From Paenibacillus sp. 1_12 (GTDB taxonomy: Bacteria > Bacillota > Bacilli > Paenibacillales > NBRC-103111), in contig NZ_FOTE01000004.1 in NCBI RefSeq assembly GCF_900114475.1, positions 251,580-315,579 of the forward strand: a stretch of 64,000 bases of DNA, written 5' to 3'. Under the pieces are notes generated by a model. The model saw nothing but the letters and a program-made list of their open reading frames with translations. It had not been told where the DNA came from and ran no database searches. Shown one piece after another: positions 8,563 to 18,121 of the stretch. Both the position numbers and the translations under genes were made by a program. Each line of letters starts with the position of its first letter. Positions within the stretch are counted from its first letter, which is position 1.

Positions 8563-9858
8563 ATGAATGTACAGGCAAATATGTTTAAGCCAGTAACTGC
8601 AATCATTGTAGGAGCGGGGCAACGCAGTCTTATATATGCGTCCTATGCAGAACTTTATCCTGATCAATTGCGCATTGTCGGAATCGTGGAGCCGGACTCC
8701 GAACGCAGACAATTAGCCGCAGCGCGTTTCACTATTTCTGCCGAGAACACCTTCGCTTCAGTTGAGGAGCTGTTAAGTTACGATCAGCTCGCGGATGCGG
8801 TGATTAACGGTACGATGGACGAGCTCCATGTCAAGACAACCCTGCCTCTTCTTAAGCACGGGTATCATGTTCTGCTGGAAAAGCCGATCGGGGTGACGGA
8901 GGAGGAGACACTGGCACTGGAAGCCGCAGCGCTCAAGCATAATCGAACGGTTATGATTTGCCATGTGCTTCGTTATGCGCCGTTCTACAAGATGGTAAAG
9001 CAGCTTGTGTCTGACGGAGAGATCGGCGAAATTCTGACCATTCATACCTCCGAGCATGTGAGCTATCATCATATGGCCGTATCCTTTATTCGGGGCAAAT
9101 GGAGCTCAGAAGCTCAATGCGGGTCTTCGATGCTGATGGCCAAATGCTGCCATGATCTGGATTTGGTATCCTGGCTGATGGGGGAAGCCCGTCCAAATCA
9201 AGTAAGCAGCTTCGGCAGTTTAATGCAGTTCAGACCGGAGAAAGCTCCAGCAGGAGCCGGGAGCCGCTGTCTGACCGATTGCACCATTGAAGAAAGCTGT
9301 ATGTACTCAGCACGCAAACATTATTTGAATATGGATCGCTGGGGCTTCTATGTTTGGAATAACTATCACCTGGGTATTCGAATGAGCGAGGAAGATAAGC
9401 TGGAATCCTTGCGTACGGATAATCCTTACGGCCGCTGTGTGTGGCATTGCGATAATGATGTTGTTGACCATCAGTCTGTTATTATTGAATTTAATAATCA
9501 GGCAACAGCCTCTCACAACATGGTGGGTACTGCTTCCAGATCCTGTCGTATCCTTCATATCATCGGCACCCTCGGTGAAATTCAAGGGGTGCTTGAGGAC
9601 GGCTATTTCTATTTGCGCCAGCCGGATCCGGTTAAAGGGCGCGAATACAAGGAGCAAAAGATGGTTGTAGATGTGGCCAATGACAGCCATGGCGGAGGAG
9701 ACCTCCTATTAGTAGAGGATTTTGTGCGAGTTCTACGCGGAGAACAGCCGTCTATCTCGTCTACAACGCTCGGACAATCCGTAGATGGTCATCGGATCGG
9801 TTTTGCTGCAGAGCGCTCAAGACGAACCAACCAACAGGTACTGCTTGATTTGAAATAG
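8563..9858 (+). CDS. Gfo/Idh/MocA-family oxidoreductase
   Basis: A 431-residue NAD(P)-dependent dehydrogenase. The Rossmann domain is at the N-terminus (TAIIVGAGQRS), followed by the family EKP motif (LLEKPIG, about residue 105) and the catalytic-domain helix KCCHDLDLVSWLMG with the conserved HDLD. A Cys-rich insert (RCLTDCTIEESCMYSA) lies around residues 230-246, typical of a subfamily of sugar or inositol dehydrogenases and possibly a metal site. AGGAGG precedes the ATG. It stands alone between terminators, and the substrate cannot be inferred. Confidence 0.85.
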   Translation: MNVQANMFKPVTAIIVGAGQRSLIYASYAELYPDQLRIVGIVEPDSERRQLAAARFTISAENTFASVEELLSYDQLADAVINGTMDELHVKTTLPLLKHGYHVLLEKPIGVTEEETLALEAAALKHNRTVMICHVLRYAPFYKMVKQLVSDGEIGEILTIHTSEHVSYHHMAVSFIRGKWSSEAQCGSSMLMAKCCHDLDLVSWLMGEARPNQVSSFGSLMQFRPEKAPAGAGSRCLTDCTIEESCMYSARKHYLNMDRWGFYVWNNYHLGIRMSEEDKLESLRTDNPYGRCVWHCDNDVVDHQSVIIEFNNQATASHNMVGTASRSCRILHIIGTLGEIQGVLEDGYFYLRQPDPVKGREYKEQKMVVDVANDSHGGGDLLLVEDFVRVLRGEQPSISSTTLGQSVDGHRIGFAAERSRRTNQQVLLDLK

Positions 9859-9890
9859 TGCTCGACACAATTCGATTTACGTACGACAGG

Positions 9891-9922
9891 ACCGCTCGGT
9901 GATGTCTCCGAACGGTTTTTTC
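9891..9922 (+). terminator. Intrinsic terminator
   Basis: ACCGCTCGG (9891-9899) pairs with CCGAACGGT (9908-9916), one mismatch, followed by six T. It ends the preceding oxidoreductase gene. Confidence 0.75.
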
Positions 9923-10012
9923 CTATTGGAGAGGTAATTTTCGCAACAAATAAAATCCGATGGTATATCATTTTTTCTAATGAAAACCATCACTTTTAAT
10001 AATGAAATGGCC

Positions 10013-10050
10013 GAAATCAGGGCAAATCACCCTGATTTCTATGTCTTTTT
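10013..10050 (+). terminator. Hairpin with T-run ahead of cysJ
   Basis: GAAATCAGGG (10013-10022) and CCCTGATTTC (10030-10039) form a perfect 10-bp stem with a 7-base loop, and a CTTTTT tract follows at 10045-10049. It lies within the 340-base gap before cysJ. It may be a second terminator for the upstream gene or a leader attenuator of cysJ. I see no SAM, T-box or cysteine-type riboswitch in this gap. Confidence 0.55.
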
Positions 10051-10199
10051 GTTTAAAATGGATATTAATGTAATAAAACCATTTATCAGGATGAAATGTC
10101 TCCGTTGATCGTTTTCACTTAATATGTTAGGTTAGTATTTGAATGAATTGTCGATATGGTTAGAAAACAAGATTTTATGTTTATGAGAGGTGGATATTG

Positions 10200-12056
10200 T
10201 TGCAACTTCACGTAATGAACAGTCCTTTTAATCAGGAGCAGGTCGAGCTTCTCAATCGCCTACTGCCAACCTTAACGGAGTCACAGCAGGTATGGATCAG
10301 CGGTTATTTGTCCGCTCTTCAAAGAACAGCGTCAGCAGCACCGATTGTCGCTGATGAGCAAGCGAGTTCGGCAGCAGTTGTGGAAGTATTACCCGTAGTC
10401 AATCAGCCTGTTATTTCCCGTGAAGTGACGATTCTCTTTGGTTCCCAAACCGGTAATTGTCAGCGGTTAGCTGGAAGCTTGTCCCGCAAGCTCGAAGAGC
10501 AAGGTTTTCAGGTAACTCTATCTTCCATGAACAATTTCAAATCGAATGGTTTGAAAAAGGTAGAGAATTTGTTGCTGCTGGTAAGTACGCATGGTGAAGG
10601 CGAGCCGCCGGATAATGCTCGGTCCTTCCATGAATTCCTTTATAGCAAAAGAGCGCCTCAATTAGAAAGCCTGCGGTTTTCCGTGCTCGCTCTGGGAGAT
10701 ACCTCCTACGAATTTTTCTGTCAAACCGGCAAAGATTTTGATACCCGTCTGGCGGAGCTTGGTGCTCAGCGGTTAACTCCGCGCGTCGATTGTGATCTGG
10801 ATTATGATGAACCGGTAGCAGAATGGTTTGAGAATGTTATCAATTCTTTAAGTGGAAGCCAACATACATCTGCAGCGGCTTCGAATGCTGCCCAAGTAAC
10901 GGTTAGCACACTCGGGGAAGATCAGTCCGCTTATTCCCGCACGAACCCTTTTAACGCCGAGGTGCTTGAGAATTTGAATCTGAATGGCCGCGGCTCGGAT
11001 CGGGAAACCCGTCACCTTGAGCTGTCACTTGAAGGCTCTAATCTGCAGTTTGAACCAGGCGATTGCGTCGGTATTTATCCGGAGAATCATCCTGAATTAG
11101 TAGATTCACTGATTAAGGCCATGAACTGGAACCCTGAGGAATCCGTTTCAGTGAACAAGAAAGGTGAAGAGCATCCATTACGCGAGGCGCTGCTGTATCA
11201 TCTTGAAATTACTGTATTGACGAAACCATTATTGGAGCAGGCAGCACAGTTGTTCTCCAACCCTAAACTGAGCGAGCTGTTAGCACCAGGACATGAGCAG
11301 GAGCTTAAGGCGTATCTCGAAGGTCGCGATTTGCTGGACTTGATAGAGGATTTCTCGACAGGTCAAGTATCGGCACGTAGCTTTACCGCTATTTTGCGCA
11401 AGCTGCCTGCGCGTCTGTATTCGATAGCAAGCAGTCTTAAGGCTAACCCGGATGAGGTGCATGTGACGATCAGGTCCGTGCGTTACGAAGCTCATGGCCG
11501 GGAGCGTTATGGCGTATGCTCCATTCATTGTGCAGAGCGTGCGGAGACTGGCAGCACTTTGCCTATCTATATTCAGCACAATCCGAATTTCAAGCTTCCA
11601 GCTAATACGGATATCCCTGTCATCATGATAGGTCCAGGCACAGGAGTCGCTCCATTCCGGTCTTTTCTGGAGGAACGTGAGGAGCTTGGAGCCAAAGGAA
11701 AAACGTGGTTGTTCTACGGCGATCGGCATTTTGTTACCGATTTTCTGTATCAGACCGATTGGCAGCGGATGCTTAAAGAGGGTGTGCTGACACGTCTGGA
11801 TGTGGCATTTTCTCGCGATACGGAAGAAAAAGTGTATGTACAGCATCGTTTGCTGGAAAAAAGCCGCGAGCTCTTCGCTTGGCTGCAAGAAGGAGCGCAC
11901 ATCTATATTTGTGGTGATGAGAAGCATATGGCACATGACGTCCATGCTGCTTTGGTTACCATCCTTCAGCAAGAGGGCAATATGAGTCCTGAAGAAGCTG
12001 TGGCTTACTTGGACGATATGCAGCAGCAGCAGCGCTATCAGCGTGATGTGTACTAA
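10200..12056 (+). CDS. cysJ: Assimilatory sulfite reductase, flavoprotein subunit
   Basis: CysJ passes electrons from NADPH through FAD and FMN to the CysI hemoprotein, reducing sulfite to sulfide for cysteine synthesis. Domains in order: N-terminal segment, flavodoxin domain (TILFGSQTGNCQRLA about 80-95, STHGEGEPPDNA), the FAD-binding connection region (RLYSIASS, with GVCS), and the NADPH domain (GPGTGVAPFRSF, YICGDEKHMAHDV), ending in the family-typical QQRYQRDVY. The TTG at 10200 is preferred (giving MQLHVMNSPFNQ as in Bacillus CysJ); an in-frame TTG also occurs 3 bases earlier. cysI follows after 72 bases. Confidence 0.97.
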   Translation: MQLHVMNSPFNQEQVELLNRLLPTLTESQQVWISGYLSALQRTASAAPIVADEQASSAAVVEVLPVVNQPVISREVTILFGSQTGNCQRLAGSLSRKLEEQGFQVTLSSMNNFKSNGLKKVENLLLLVSTHGEGEPPDNARSFHEFLYSKRAPQLESLRFSVLALGDTSYEFFCQTGKDFDTRLAELGAQRLTPRVDCDLDYDEPVAEWFENVINSLSGSQHTSAAASNAAQVTVSTLGEDQSAYSRTNPFNAEVLENLNLNGRGSDRETRHLELSLEGSNLQFEPGDCVGIYPENHPELVDSLIKAMNWNPEESVSVNKKGEEHPLREALLYHLEITVLTKPLLEQAAQLFSNPKLSELLAPGHEQELKAYLEGRDLLDLIEDFSTGQVSARSFTAILRKLPARLYSIASSLKANPDEVHVTIRSVRYEAHGRERYGVCSIHCAERAETGSTLPIYIQHNPNFKLPANTDIPVIMIGPGTGVAPFRSFLEEREELGAKGKTWLFYGDRHFVTDFLYQTDWQRMLKEGVLTRLDVAFSRDTEEKVYVQHRLLEKSRELFAWLQEGAHIYICGDEKHMAHDVHAALVTILQQEGNMSPEEAVAYLDDMQQQQRYQRDVY

Positions 12057-12128
12057 TTAGCGATTAGCGAGTTAAACAGCCTCTAATAATAGATGAATAC
12101 GGATTGAGTGCGAGAGGAGATAGCAACA

Positions 12129-13853
12129 ATGGCGAATGATCAATTGGTGAAGCCTGTAGGCGGTCCGCCAAGTGAAGTTGAGCATATTAAGAGCGAGAGC
12201 AATTACCTGCGGGGAGCGCTTGTAGAAACGATTGGAAACCCGATTACCGGCGGTTTGCCCGAAGACGACAATCGGTTGTTAAAATTTCACGGGAGCTATA
12301 TGCAAGACGATAGAGACTTGCGTAACGAGCGTGAAAAGCAGAAGCTTGAGCCATCTTACCAGTTCATGCTTCGCGTAGTGGCGCCTGGCGGTGTTGCCAC
12401 ACCAACCCAATGGCTGACCATGGACGACCTAGCTCAAAAATATGGTAATGGTACGCTGCGAGTAACGACACGGCAAGCTTTTCAAATGCACGGGGTACTT
12501 AAATGGAACTTGAAAAAGACGATTCGGTCCATTAACGACACGTTGATGACGACATTAGCTGCCTGTGGCGATGTAAACCGTAATGTAATGAGTAATCCGA
12601 ATCCTTATCAATCTGAGGTTCATGCAGAGGTTTACGATTGGGCGCGCAAGATTAGCGACCACTTGTCCCCTCGAACACCGGCTTATCACGAAATATGGCT
12701 GGACGGCGAAAAGGTATTGGACAGCACCGAAGGCGGCGCGGAAGTAGAGCCGATTTATGGCCCTGTGTATTTGCCGCGTAAGTTCAAAATCGGTATGGCG
12801 GTTCCTCCATCTAACGATGTCGATGTATTTTCTCAGGATTTGGGTTATATTGCTGTCGTTGAAAACGGGAAGCTGCTTGGTTTTAACGTTACTGTTGGCG
12901 GCGGAATGGGTATGACTCATGGTGATACAAGCACCTATCCTCAATTGGGACGCGTCATTGGTTTCTGCACACCGGAGCAAGTGATTGATGTAGCAGAGAA
13001 GACGGTCACGATCCAACGGGATTATGGTAATCGCTCTGTCCGTAAAAATGCGCGTTTCAAATACACAATCGACCGCCATGGTCTTGAGTGGTTTGTAACC
13101 GAACTGCATAACAGATTGGGATGGCAGCTTGAGGCAGCACGCGCGTATCATTTTGATCATAACGGTGACCGGTATGGTTGGGTGAAGGGCAGCAATGGCA
13201 GATGGAATTTGACACTTTATGTACAGAGTGGACGGATTCAAGATCAAGAAGGCTACCTTCTAATGACGGCTTTGCGTGAAATTGCCAAGATTCATACGGG
13301 TGATTTCCGGTTGACTCCGAATCAGAATGTCATCATAGCCAACGTGACCACGCCGAAGAAGCGTAAAGTGATGGAGCTTGTTGAGCAGTACGGGCTCTCT
13401 GATGGCGCTCATCAATCTGCTTTGCGCAGAAGCTCTTTGTCCTGTGTGGCCTTGCCAACCTGTGGGCTGGCTATGGCTGAAGCCGAACGTTATTTGCCAG
13501 TCTTAATGGAAAAGCTGGAGCTGATTCTAGATGAGGTTGGCTTGCGCGAGGAAGAGATTGTGATCCGGATGACAGGCTGCCCTAATGGCTGCGCAAGACC
13601 TGGATTAGGTGAAATTTCGTTTATTGGTAAGGCGCCGGGCAAATACAATATGTATATGGGTGCCGGCTTTACTGGAGACAGGCTGAACAAGCTGTATCGG
13701 GAAAATATCGGTGAGACCGAAATTTTGGATACATTGAAGCCAATTTTTCACCGATATGCGAAAGAGCGGACACAAGGCGAGCATTTTGGGGATTTTGTTA
13801 TCCGTACCGGCTATGTCAAAGCCGTTACTTCAGGATTGAATTTCCACGATTAA
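12129..13853 (+). CDS. cysI: Assimilatory sulfite reductase, hemoprotein subunit
   Basis: CysI carries siroheme and a 4Fe-4S cluster and reduces sulfite to sulfide using electrons from CysJ. The cluster/siroheme Cys motifs are visible: [19 protein letters not shown] and [11 protein letters not shown] near the C-terminus. The substrate-binding Arg/Lys regions ([18 protein letters not shown]) are also present. ATG 12129 is chosen because AGAGGAG ends 9 bases before it; the open frame extends back to a GTG at 12108, which overlaps the ribosome site. The length of about 574 residues is normal. It forms an operon with cysJ. Confidence 0.97.
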   Translation: MANDQLVKPVGGPPSEVEHIKSESNYLRGALVETIGNPITGGLPEDDNRLLKFHGSYMQDDRDLRNEREKQKLEPSYQFMLRVVAPGGVATPTQWLTMDDLAQKYGNGTLRVTTRQAFQMHGVLKWNLKKTIRSINDTLMTTLAACGDVNRNVMSNPNPYQSEVHAEVYDWARKISDHLSPRTPAYHEIWLDGEKVLDSTEGGAEVEPIYGPVYLPRKFKIGMAVPPSNDVDVFSQDLGYIAVVENGKLLGFNVTVGGGMGMTHGDTSTYPQLGRVIGFCTPEQVIDVAEKTVTIQRDYGNRSVRKNARFKYTIDRHGLEWFVTELHNRLGWQLEAARAYHFDHNGDRYGWVKGSNGRWNLTLYVQSGRIQDQEGYLLMTALREIAKIHTGDFRLTPNQNVIIANVTTPKKRKVMELVEQYGLSDGAHQSALRRSSLSCVALPTCGLAMAEAERYLPVLMEKLELILDEVGLREEEIVIRMTGCPNGCARPGLGEISFIGKAPGKYNMYMGAGFTGDRLNKLYRENIGETEILDTLKPIFHRYAKERTQGEHFGDFVIRTGYVKAVTSGLNFHD

Positions 13854-13888
13854 TTATATAGGATGAAATCAACATCCAGATAGCAGGG

Positions 13889-14028
13889 AGCCGCTACGAA
13901 AGCAGACCCTTCTTCCAATCGCTGTTGCAGCCGGATTCTTTGTATTCTCAGCCCCATGGGGGTAAGAATCCGTCTGCAAAGGCGAGCACTACGTTTCTCC
14001 AGAAGGGTCCGCTTTCTCCGCTCCGGCT
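13889..14028. repeat. Structured repeat element, copy A
   Basis: Nested stems are seen: AGCCG/CGGCT at the ends, an outer arm 13898-13913 (GAAAGCAGACCCTTCT) pairing with 14001-14016, 15 of 16 positions, and an inner arm 13927-13940 (GCAGCCGGATTCTT) pairing with 13964-13977, 13 of 14. The terminal loop holds CCCCATGGGG. The internal-loop sequences TCGCTGTTG and CAAAGGCGAGC recur in copies B and C, although the stems do not. It lies between cysI and a terminator. Confidence 0.75.
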
Positions 14029-14073
14029 GGGTGTTTCTTAGTTCATCTTATATAGTTTTATTTAAATCATATC

Positions 14074-14112
14074 TCAAAAAGACCAGAGACATTCGGCTCT
14101 GGTCTTTTTGAG
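14074..14112. terminator. Strong terminator-like hairpin
   Basis: CTCAAAAAGACCAGAG pairs with CTCTGGTCTTTTTGAG around an 8-base loop. The T-tract inside the descending arm makes it usable from either strand. It presumably ends cysJI transcription beyond repeat copy A. Confidence 0.75.
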
Positions 14113-14312
14113 CCTACTACAATATTTAAATTCTTTGCAGCGCTAAGGTATAAAGTAGGGCAGGACTACTTTCTAGGGATGCGAAAATCTTAAGAACCCA
14201 TGGAAGCTGCTAGTTTGTAAGAGCAACGATAAGAGGCAAAGGTTTCTTTTTCGGTAGAAAACATACGATTATTAGATGTATAAGCAGCATCAAGCTCAGA
14301 GTAGAACAAGTA

Positions 14313-14436
14313 AGGGAACGGCTGTGGGGTGGAGAAGCGGCAGCGTCCGCCTTTGAAGCTCGTGTTCCAACCGTTGCAAGCCTGAATTCATGGAACACGA
14401 GGTTCAACAGCGGTCGGAAACCCACAGCCATTCCCT
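14313..14436. repeat. Structured repeat element, copy B (inverted orientation)
   Basis: The outer arm 14313-14328 (AGGGAACGGCTGTGGG) pairs with 14421-14436 with a single mismatch. The inner arm TCGTGTTCCA (14360-14369) pairs perfectly with TGGAACACGA (14391-14400). Read on the minus strand, the internal loops give CCGACCGCTGTTGAA and TTCAAAGGCGGACGCT, matching copies A and C. It lies upstream of the htpG promoter; an open frame running from 14390 into htpG crosses it but is not the real start of htpG. Confidence 0.75.
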
Positions 14437-14530
14437 CCCCACGCACAAAAGCCACTTGTACATCAGGGCGGTTTTCTTAGTAATTAAGGGTAGTTTACTC
14501 TTTACAACTATACATAACTTCTATACCTTA

Positions 14531-14559
14531 TTGACATTAAATGCGAGTAGTGATATAAA
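14531..14559 (+). promoter_or_regulatory. Sigma-A promoter of htpG
   Basis: TTGACA (14531-14536) and TATAAA (14554-14559) are separated by exactly 17 bases. The predicted transcription start falls within the adjacent CIRCE element, as in classic HrcA-controlled promoters. Confidence 0.85.
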
Positions 14560-14567
14560 AATAGAGA

Positions 14568-14594
14568 ATAGCACTCAAAGGATGAGAGTGCTAA
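14568..14594. promoter_or_regulatory. CIRCE operator (HrcA site)
   Basis: ATAGCACTC (14568-14576), nine bases, then GAGTGCTAA (14586-14594) match the CIRCE consensus TTAGCACTC-N9-GAGTGCTAA with one difference in the first arm. It begins about 9 bases after the -10 box. HrcA is the known repressor of groE and dnaK operons through this site. No hrcA gene is in the window. Confidence 0.92.
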
Positions 14595-14629
14595 TCTATT
14601 TTTGTTCGATACTCAAAGGAGAGATTCAA

Positions 14630-16510
14630 ATGGAAAAAAAGCAGTTTCAGGCAGAATCCAAGCGACTATTGGAAATGATGATCAATTCCATTTACACACA
14701 AAAAGAGATATTTCTCAGAGAGTTGATTTCCAACGCGAGTGATGCCATCGACAAGATCTATTACAAAGCATTAACAGATGATAAACTGGTCTTCGACAAA
14801 GACAGCTACTATATCAAAGTAACAGCGGACAAAACGAACAGAACGCTGACGATTCGCGATACCGGAATTGGTATGACCAAAGAAGATCTTGAAAATAATC
14901 TCGGAATCATCGCTAAGAGCGGTTCCCTTGCATTCAAAAAAGAAAACCAATCCAAGGACGGACACGATATTATCGGCCAGTTTGGGGTTGGATTTTATTC
15001 CGCATTTATGGTAGCCGATGTGGTTACCGTAATCAGTAAGTCTTTGTATGAAGACAGCGCCTATAAATGGGAGTCAACCGGTGCGGAAGGCTATACGATT
15101 GAACCGTGTGAGAAAGATTCCATCGGTACGGAGGTCATCCTGAAAATCAAGGACAATACAGAGGATGAGAGCTTCGACGAGTATTTAGAGGAATATCGCT
15201 TAAAAGCGATTATCAAAAAATATTCCGACTTCATTCGTTACCCTATCAAGATGGACGTTAGCGGAAAAAGGCTGAAAGAAGGAAGCGAGAGCGATTTTGA
15301 AGATTATCAGGAGGAGCAGCATGTAAACAGCATGGTGCCGATCTGGAGAAAAAACAAAAGCGAGCTGACTCCCGAAGATTACGACAAGTTTTATGCCGAG
15401 AAGCATTACGGCTTCGACAAGCCGATCAAGCATATTCATATCAGTGCGGATGGAGCGGTTGTGTATCAGGCTATTTTGTTCATTCCCGAGAGCATTCCTT
15501 TTGACTTTTATTCCAAGGAATATGAAAAGGGTCTTGAGCTGTATTCCAATGGCGTATTGATCATGAATAAATGTGCCGATCTGTTACCTGATTATTTCAG
15601 CTTTGTCAAAGGTATGGTTGATTCGGAAAGCTTGTCGCTTAATATTTCCAGAGAGATGCTGCAGCATGACCGCCAGTTAAAACTGATTGCCAAGAACATC
15701 TCAAGTAAAATCAAAAGCCAGCTGCAAAGCTTGTTGAAGGATGAAAGAGAGAAGTACGAGCAATTCTACAAATCGTTCGGCAGACAGCTCAAATACGGGA
15801 TTTACAGCGATTATGGCAGCCACAAAGACGTATTGCAGGATTTGGTCATGTTTACCTCCTCGAAGGAGAAAAAGCTGGTTACCCTGGATGAGTATGTAGC
15901 AGGAATGCCGGAGGATCAAAAATACATTTATTACGCATCTGGCGAATCGAATGAAAGAATTGAAAAGCTTCCACAAACAGAGCTTGTATCCGATAAAGGC
16001 TATGAAATCTTGTACTTCACGGATGACATCGATGAGTTTGCAATCAAGATGATTATGAAATACAAGGACAAGGAGTTCAGATCCGTATCCAGCGGCGATC
16101 TGGGCATTGAGGTGGACGAGAACGAAAAGGATACGGAAACCGAGAAGAACGAGAATCAAGGTTTGTTCGAGTATATGACAAGCCTGCTGGAAGGCAAGGT
16201 TACTCACGTAAAAGCGTCCAAAAGGCTCAGAACGCATCCGGTATGCTTGTCTACGGAAGGCGAGCTTACGATCGAGATGGAAAAAATATTACAAGCGATG
16301 CCAAACAATCCGAATGTAAAAGCGGATAAGATATTGGAAATCAATATCCACCATGCCGTATTTGAATCTTTAAAGGACTCCTTTGAAAAAGATAAGGAGA
16401 AGCTGAACCTGTATACGGCTTTACTGTACAATCAAGCCTTGTTAATTGAGGGATTGCCAATTCAAGATCCGGTTGAATTCACCAATGATATTTGTAAAAT
16501 TATGGTTTAA
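14630..16510 (+). CDS. htpG: Molecular chaperone HtpG (Hsp90)
   Basis: The bacterial Hsp90 is an ATP-dependent dimeric chaperone of the cytoplasm. The N-terminal GHKL ATPase is clear: [34 protein letters not shown] with the ATP-contacting Glu and Asn, IRDTGIGM and [15 protein letters not shown]. The middle domain has the catalytic-loop [13 protein letters not shown], and the C-terminal dimerisation domain follows. The length of 626 residues is normal. The start is ATG 14630, preceded by AAAGGAGAG. The frame is open far upstream, but the promoter and CIRCE at 14531-14594 rule that extension out. HrcA control is expected. Confidence 0.96.
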   Translation: MEKKQFQAESKRLLEMMINSIYTQKEIFLRELISNASDAIDKIYYKALTDDKLVFDKDSYYIKVTADKTNRTLTIRDTGIGMTKEDLENNLGIIAKSGSLAFKKENQSKDGHDIIGQFGVGFYSAFMVADVVTVISKSLYEDSAYKWESTGAEGYTIEPCEKDSIGTEVILKIKDNTEDESFDEYLEEYRLKAIIKKYSDFIRYPIKMDVSGKRLKEGSESDFEDYQEEQHVNSMVPIWRKNKSELTPEDYDKFYAEKHYGFDKPIKHIHISADGAVVYQAILFIPESIPFDFYSKEYEKGLELYSNGVLIMNKCADLLPDYFSFVKGMVDSESLSLNISREMLQHDRQLKLIAKNISSKIKSQLQSLLKDEREKYEQFYKSFGRQLKYGIYSDYGSHKDVLQDLVMFTSSKEKKLVTLDEYVAGMPEDQKYIYYASGESNERIEKLPQTELVSDKGYEILYFTDDIDEFAIKMIMKYKDKEFRSVSSGDLGIEVDENEKDTETEKNENQGLFEYMTSLLEGKVTHVKASKRLRTHPVCLSTEGELTIEMEKILQAMPNNPNVKADKILEINIHHAVFESLKDSFEKDKEKLNLYTALLYNQALLIEGLPIQDPVEFTNDICKIMV

Positions 16511-16553
16511 TAATTGAATATGAAGGCGGCTTTCTTGAAGCTGCTGAAATGGA

Positions 16554-16577
16554 AAACGGCAGAAATGCCGTTTTTTT
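16554..16577 (+). terminator. htpG terminator
   Basis: AAACGGCA and TGCCGTTT form a perfect 8-bp stem with a GAAA tetraloop, followed by a run of T. Confidence 0.85.
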
Positions 16578-16786
16578 ATTTCGAGACATAACCATGGATA
16601 TGTTTTCAGCGGAGCTGAATCATTCGGATCTCGCAAGAAAAGCTAACGTTTAGTCACGGATGTATCTCTGCCCTAGAGGCTCCGATCAGGAGCTTTTTCT
16701 TATATCCCTTTTCCAGCGGAATAGTATGATAAAAAAAGGAAAGGTTATACCTATGAGGAATCGGAAAAAGCGAGAGGTGTGATTGA

Positions 16787-18121
16787 ATGTTCAGTAACCA
16801 TAAGGTTTCGGGATTCAACATAAGGAATCTTTTGAGATTTAGAAATAATCCTTTGCATTTTTTAACTGAAATTCGCGAACTGGGTGATATTGTTGAGATC
16901 GGACATAGAGCTAATCGCAAAATATTGGTTTTGAATCATCCAGATCTGGTCAAAGAGGTTCTTGTTGACAAAACTTCGAGCTTTCGGAAAGGAAAAGGTC
17001 TTCAGATCGCCGGTAAATTTCTGGGCCAAGGATTATTGACAAGTGAAGGTGACACGCATAAGCGTCAAAGACGATTGATGCAGCCACAGTTTCATTCCAA
17101 GCACATAGCTTCTTTTGCTCAATTAATGGTCGAGCACACAGAACGAATGATCCATACTTGGGCTAATCTGGAGAATAGAAATATTCATCGGGATATGACA
17201 GAATTAGCTCTGGAAATCATTAACAAAACGATGTTTGGTCATACCATTACTGAAGATGTAGATAAAATAGGCGAAATCATCGAGGCAGGAAGCCGAAGAA
17301 ACATTCAACAAGCCAAGAGCATAATCAATCTACCAAAGTTTTTTACAAAAAAAGCGGATGATAGACTGCAGGAATCACGATCGTATTTGGATCGAATTAT
17401 TTATTCCATGATAGAATCAAGACGTGAGAAACCGGATGAACAACATCAGGATCTTTTATCCCTGCTGCTCGCAGCCAAAGATGAAGACGGTACGCTGATG
17501 ACCGACCAGGAGATTCGCGATCAGCTCATTACGATCTACATAGCTGGACATGAAACTACGGCGAACACGTTATCTTGGACATGGTTTTTATTAGCTCAAA
17601 ACGAAGCAGCCGAAAAGAAGCTTTGGGTTGAACTCGATGAAGTATTAGGGGGCAATCCCCCCGGTTTACAGGATATTCCCAAACTCAAATACACCAATCA
17701 AATCATACAAGAATCGATGAGACTCTATCCAGCCGCGTGGATGATTGGGCGGGAAGCTGTAGAGCCCTTAGTCATAGGCGGGATGAATATTGAAAAAGGC
17801 GATACCATCTTTATGAGCCAGTACGCGATGCACAGGAACCCGAAATATTTTTCAAATCCGGATCAATTTAGTCCTGAACGCTTTGATCATGAATTTCTGA
17901 AAACGATCCCTGCTTACGCCTATTTTCCTTTTGGGGGAGGGCCAAGAGTCTGCATAGGAAATAACTTTGCACTTATGGAAGCAGCTATCATTTTGGCTGT
18001 CGTCGGGCAAAAGTTCAAATTACAGCTTGCTGAATCTCATGTGGTTAAACCCGAACCCTTAATTACTTTACGGGTGCAAGGCGGTTTACCGATGAGGGTT
18101 ATGGAAAGAGCTAATTCATGA
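16787..18121 (+). CDS. Cytochrome P450
   Basis: A 444-residue heme-thiolate monooxygenase. Signatures in order: I-helix oxygen-activation motif AGHETTANTLSW (about residue 252), K-helix ExxR (QESMRLYPA), the PERF region (FSPERFDHEF), and the heme loop FPFGGGPRVCIGNNFALMEA with the proximal Cys. It has no membrane anchor, so it is soluble and needs separate redox partners; none is adjacent. The high A+T content and long K-rich stretches are similar to its neighbours. The substrate is unknown; fatty-acid or terpenoid hydroxylation is common in such bacterial P450s. Confidence 0.9.
   Translation: MFSNHKVSGFNIRNLLRFRNNPLHFLTEIRELGDIVEIGHRANRKILVLNHPDLVKEVLVDKTSSFRKGKGLQIAGKFLGQGLLTSEGDTHKRQRRLMQPQFHSKHIASFAQLMVEHTERMIHTWANLENRNIHRDMTELALEIINKTMFGHTITEDVDKIGEIIEAGSRRNIQQAKSIINLPKFFTKKADDRLQESRSYLDRIIYSMIESRREKPDEQHQDLLSLLLAAKDEDGTLMTDQEIRDQLITIYIAGHETTANTLSWTWFLLAQNEAAEKKLWVELDEVLGGNPPGLQDIPKLKYTNQIIQESMRLYPAAWMIGREAVEPLVIGGMNIEKGDTIFMSQYAMHRNPKYFSNPDQFSPERFDHEFLKTIPAYAYFPFGGGPRVCIGNNFALMEAAIILAVVGQKFKLQLAESHVVKPEPLITLRVQGGLPMRVMERANS

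Noticed and set aside
10050-10199. SAM or cysteine-responsive riboswitch ahead of cysJ
   Set aside because: I looked for S-box core sequences and found none; only the hairpin at 10013-10050 is visible.
11280-11972. 230-codon minus-strand frame inside cysJ
   Set aside because: CysJ is unmistakable on the plus strand. The antisense frame has no ribosome site and no domain.
12555-13247. 230-codon minus-strand frame inside cysI
   Set aside because: It is a shadow of a well-conserved gene and carries no family signature.
14390-14629. In-frame 80-codon N-terminal extension of htpG
   Set aside because: It crosses the structured repeat, the promoter and the CIRCE site, and it lacks a ribosome site. 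HtpG starts at 14630.
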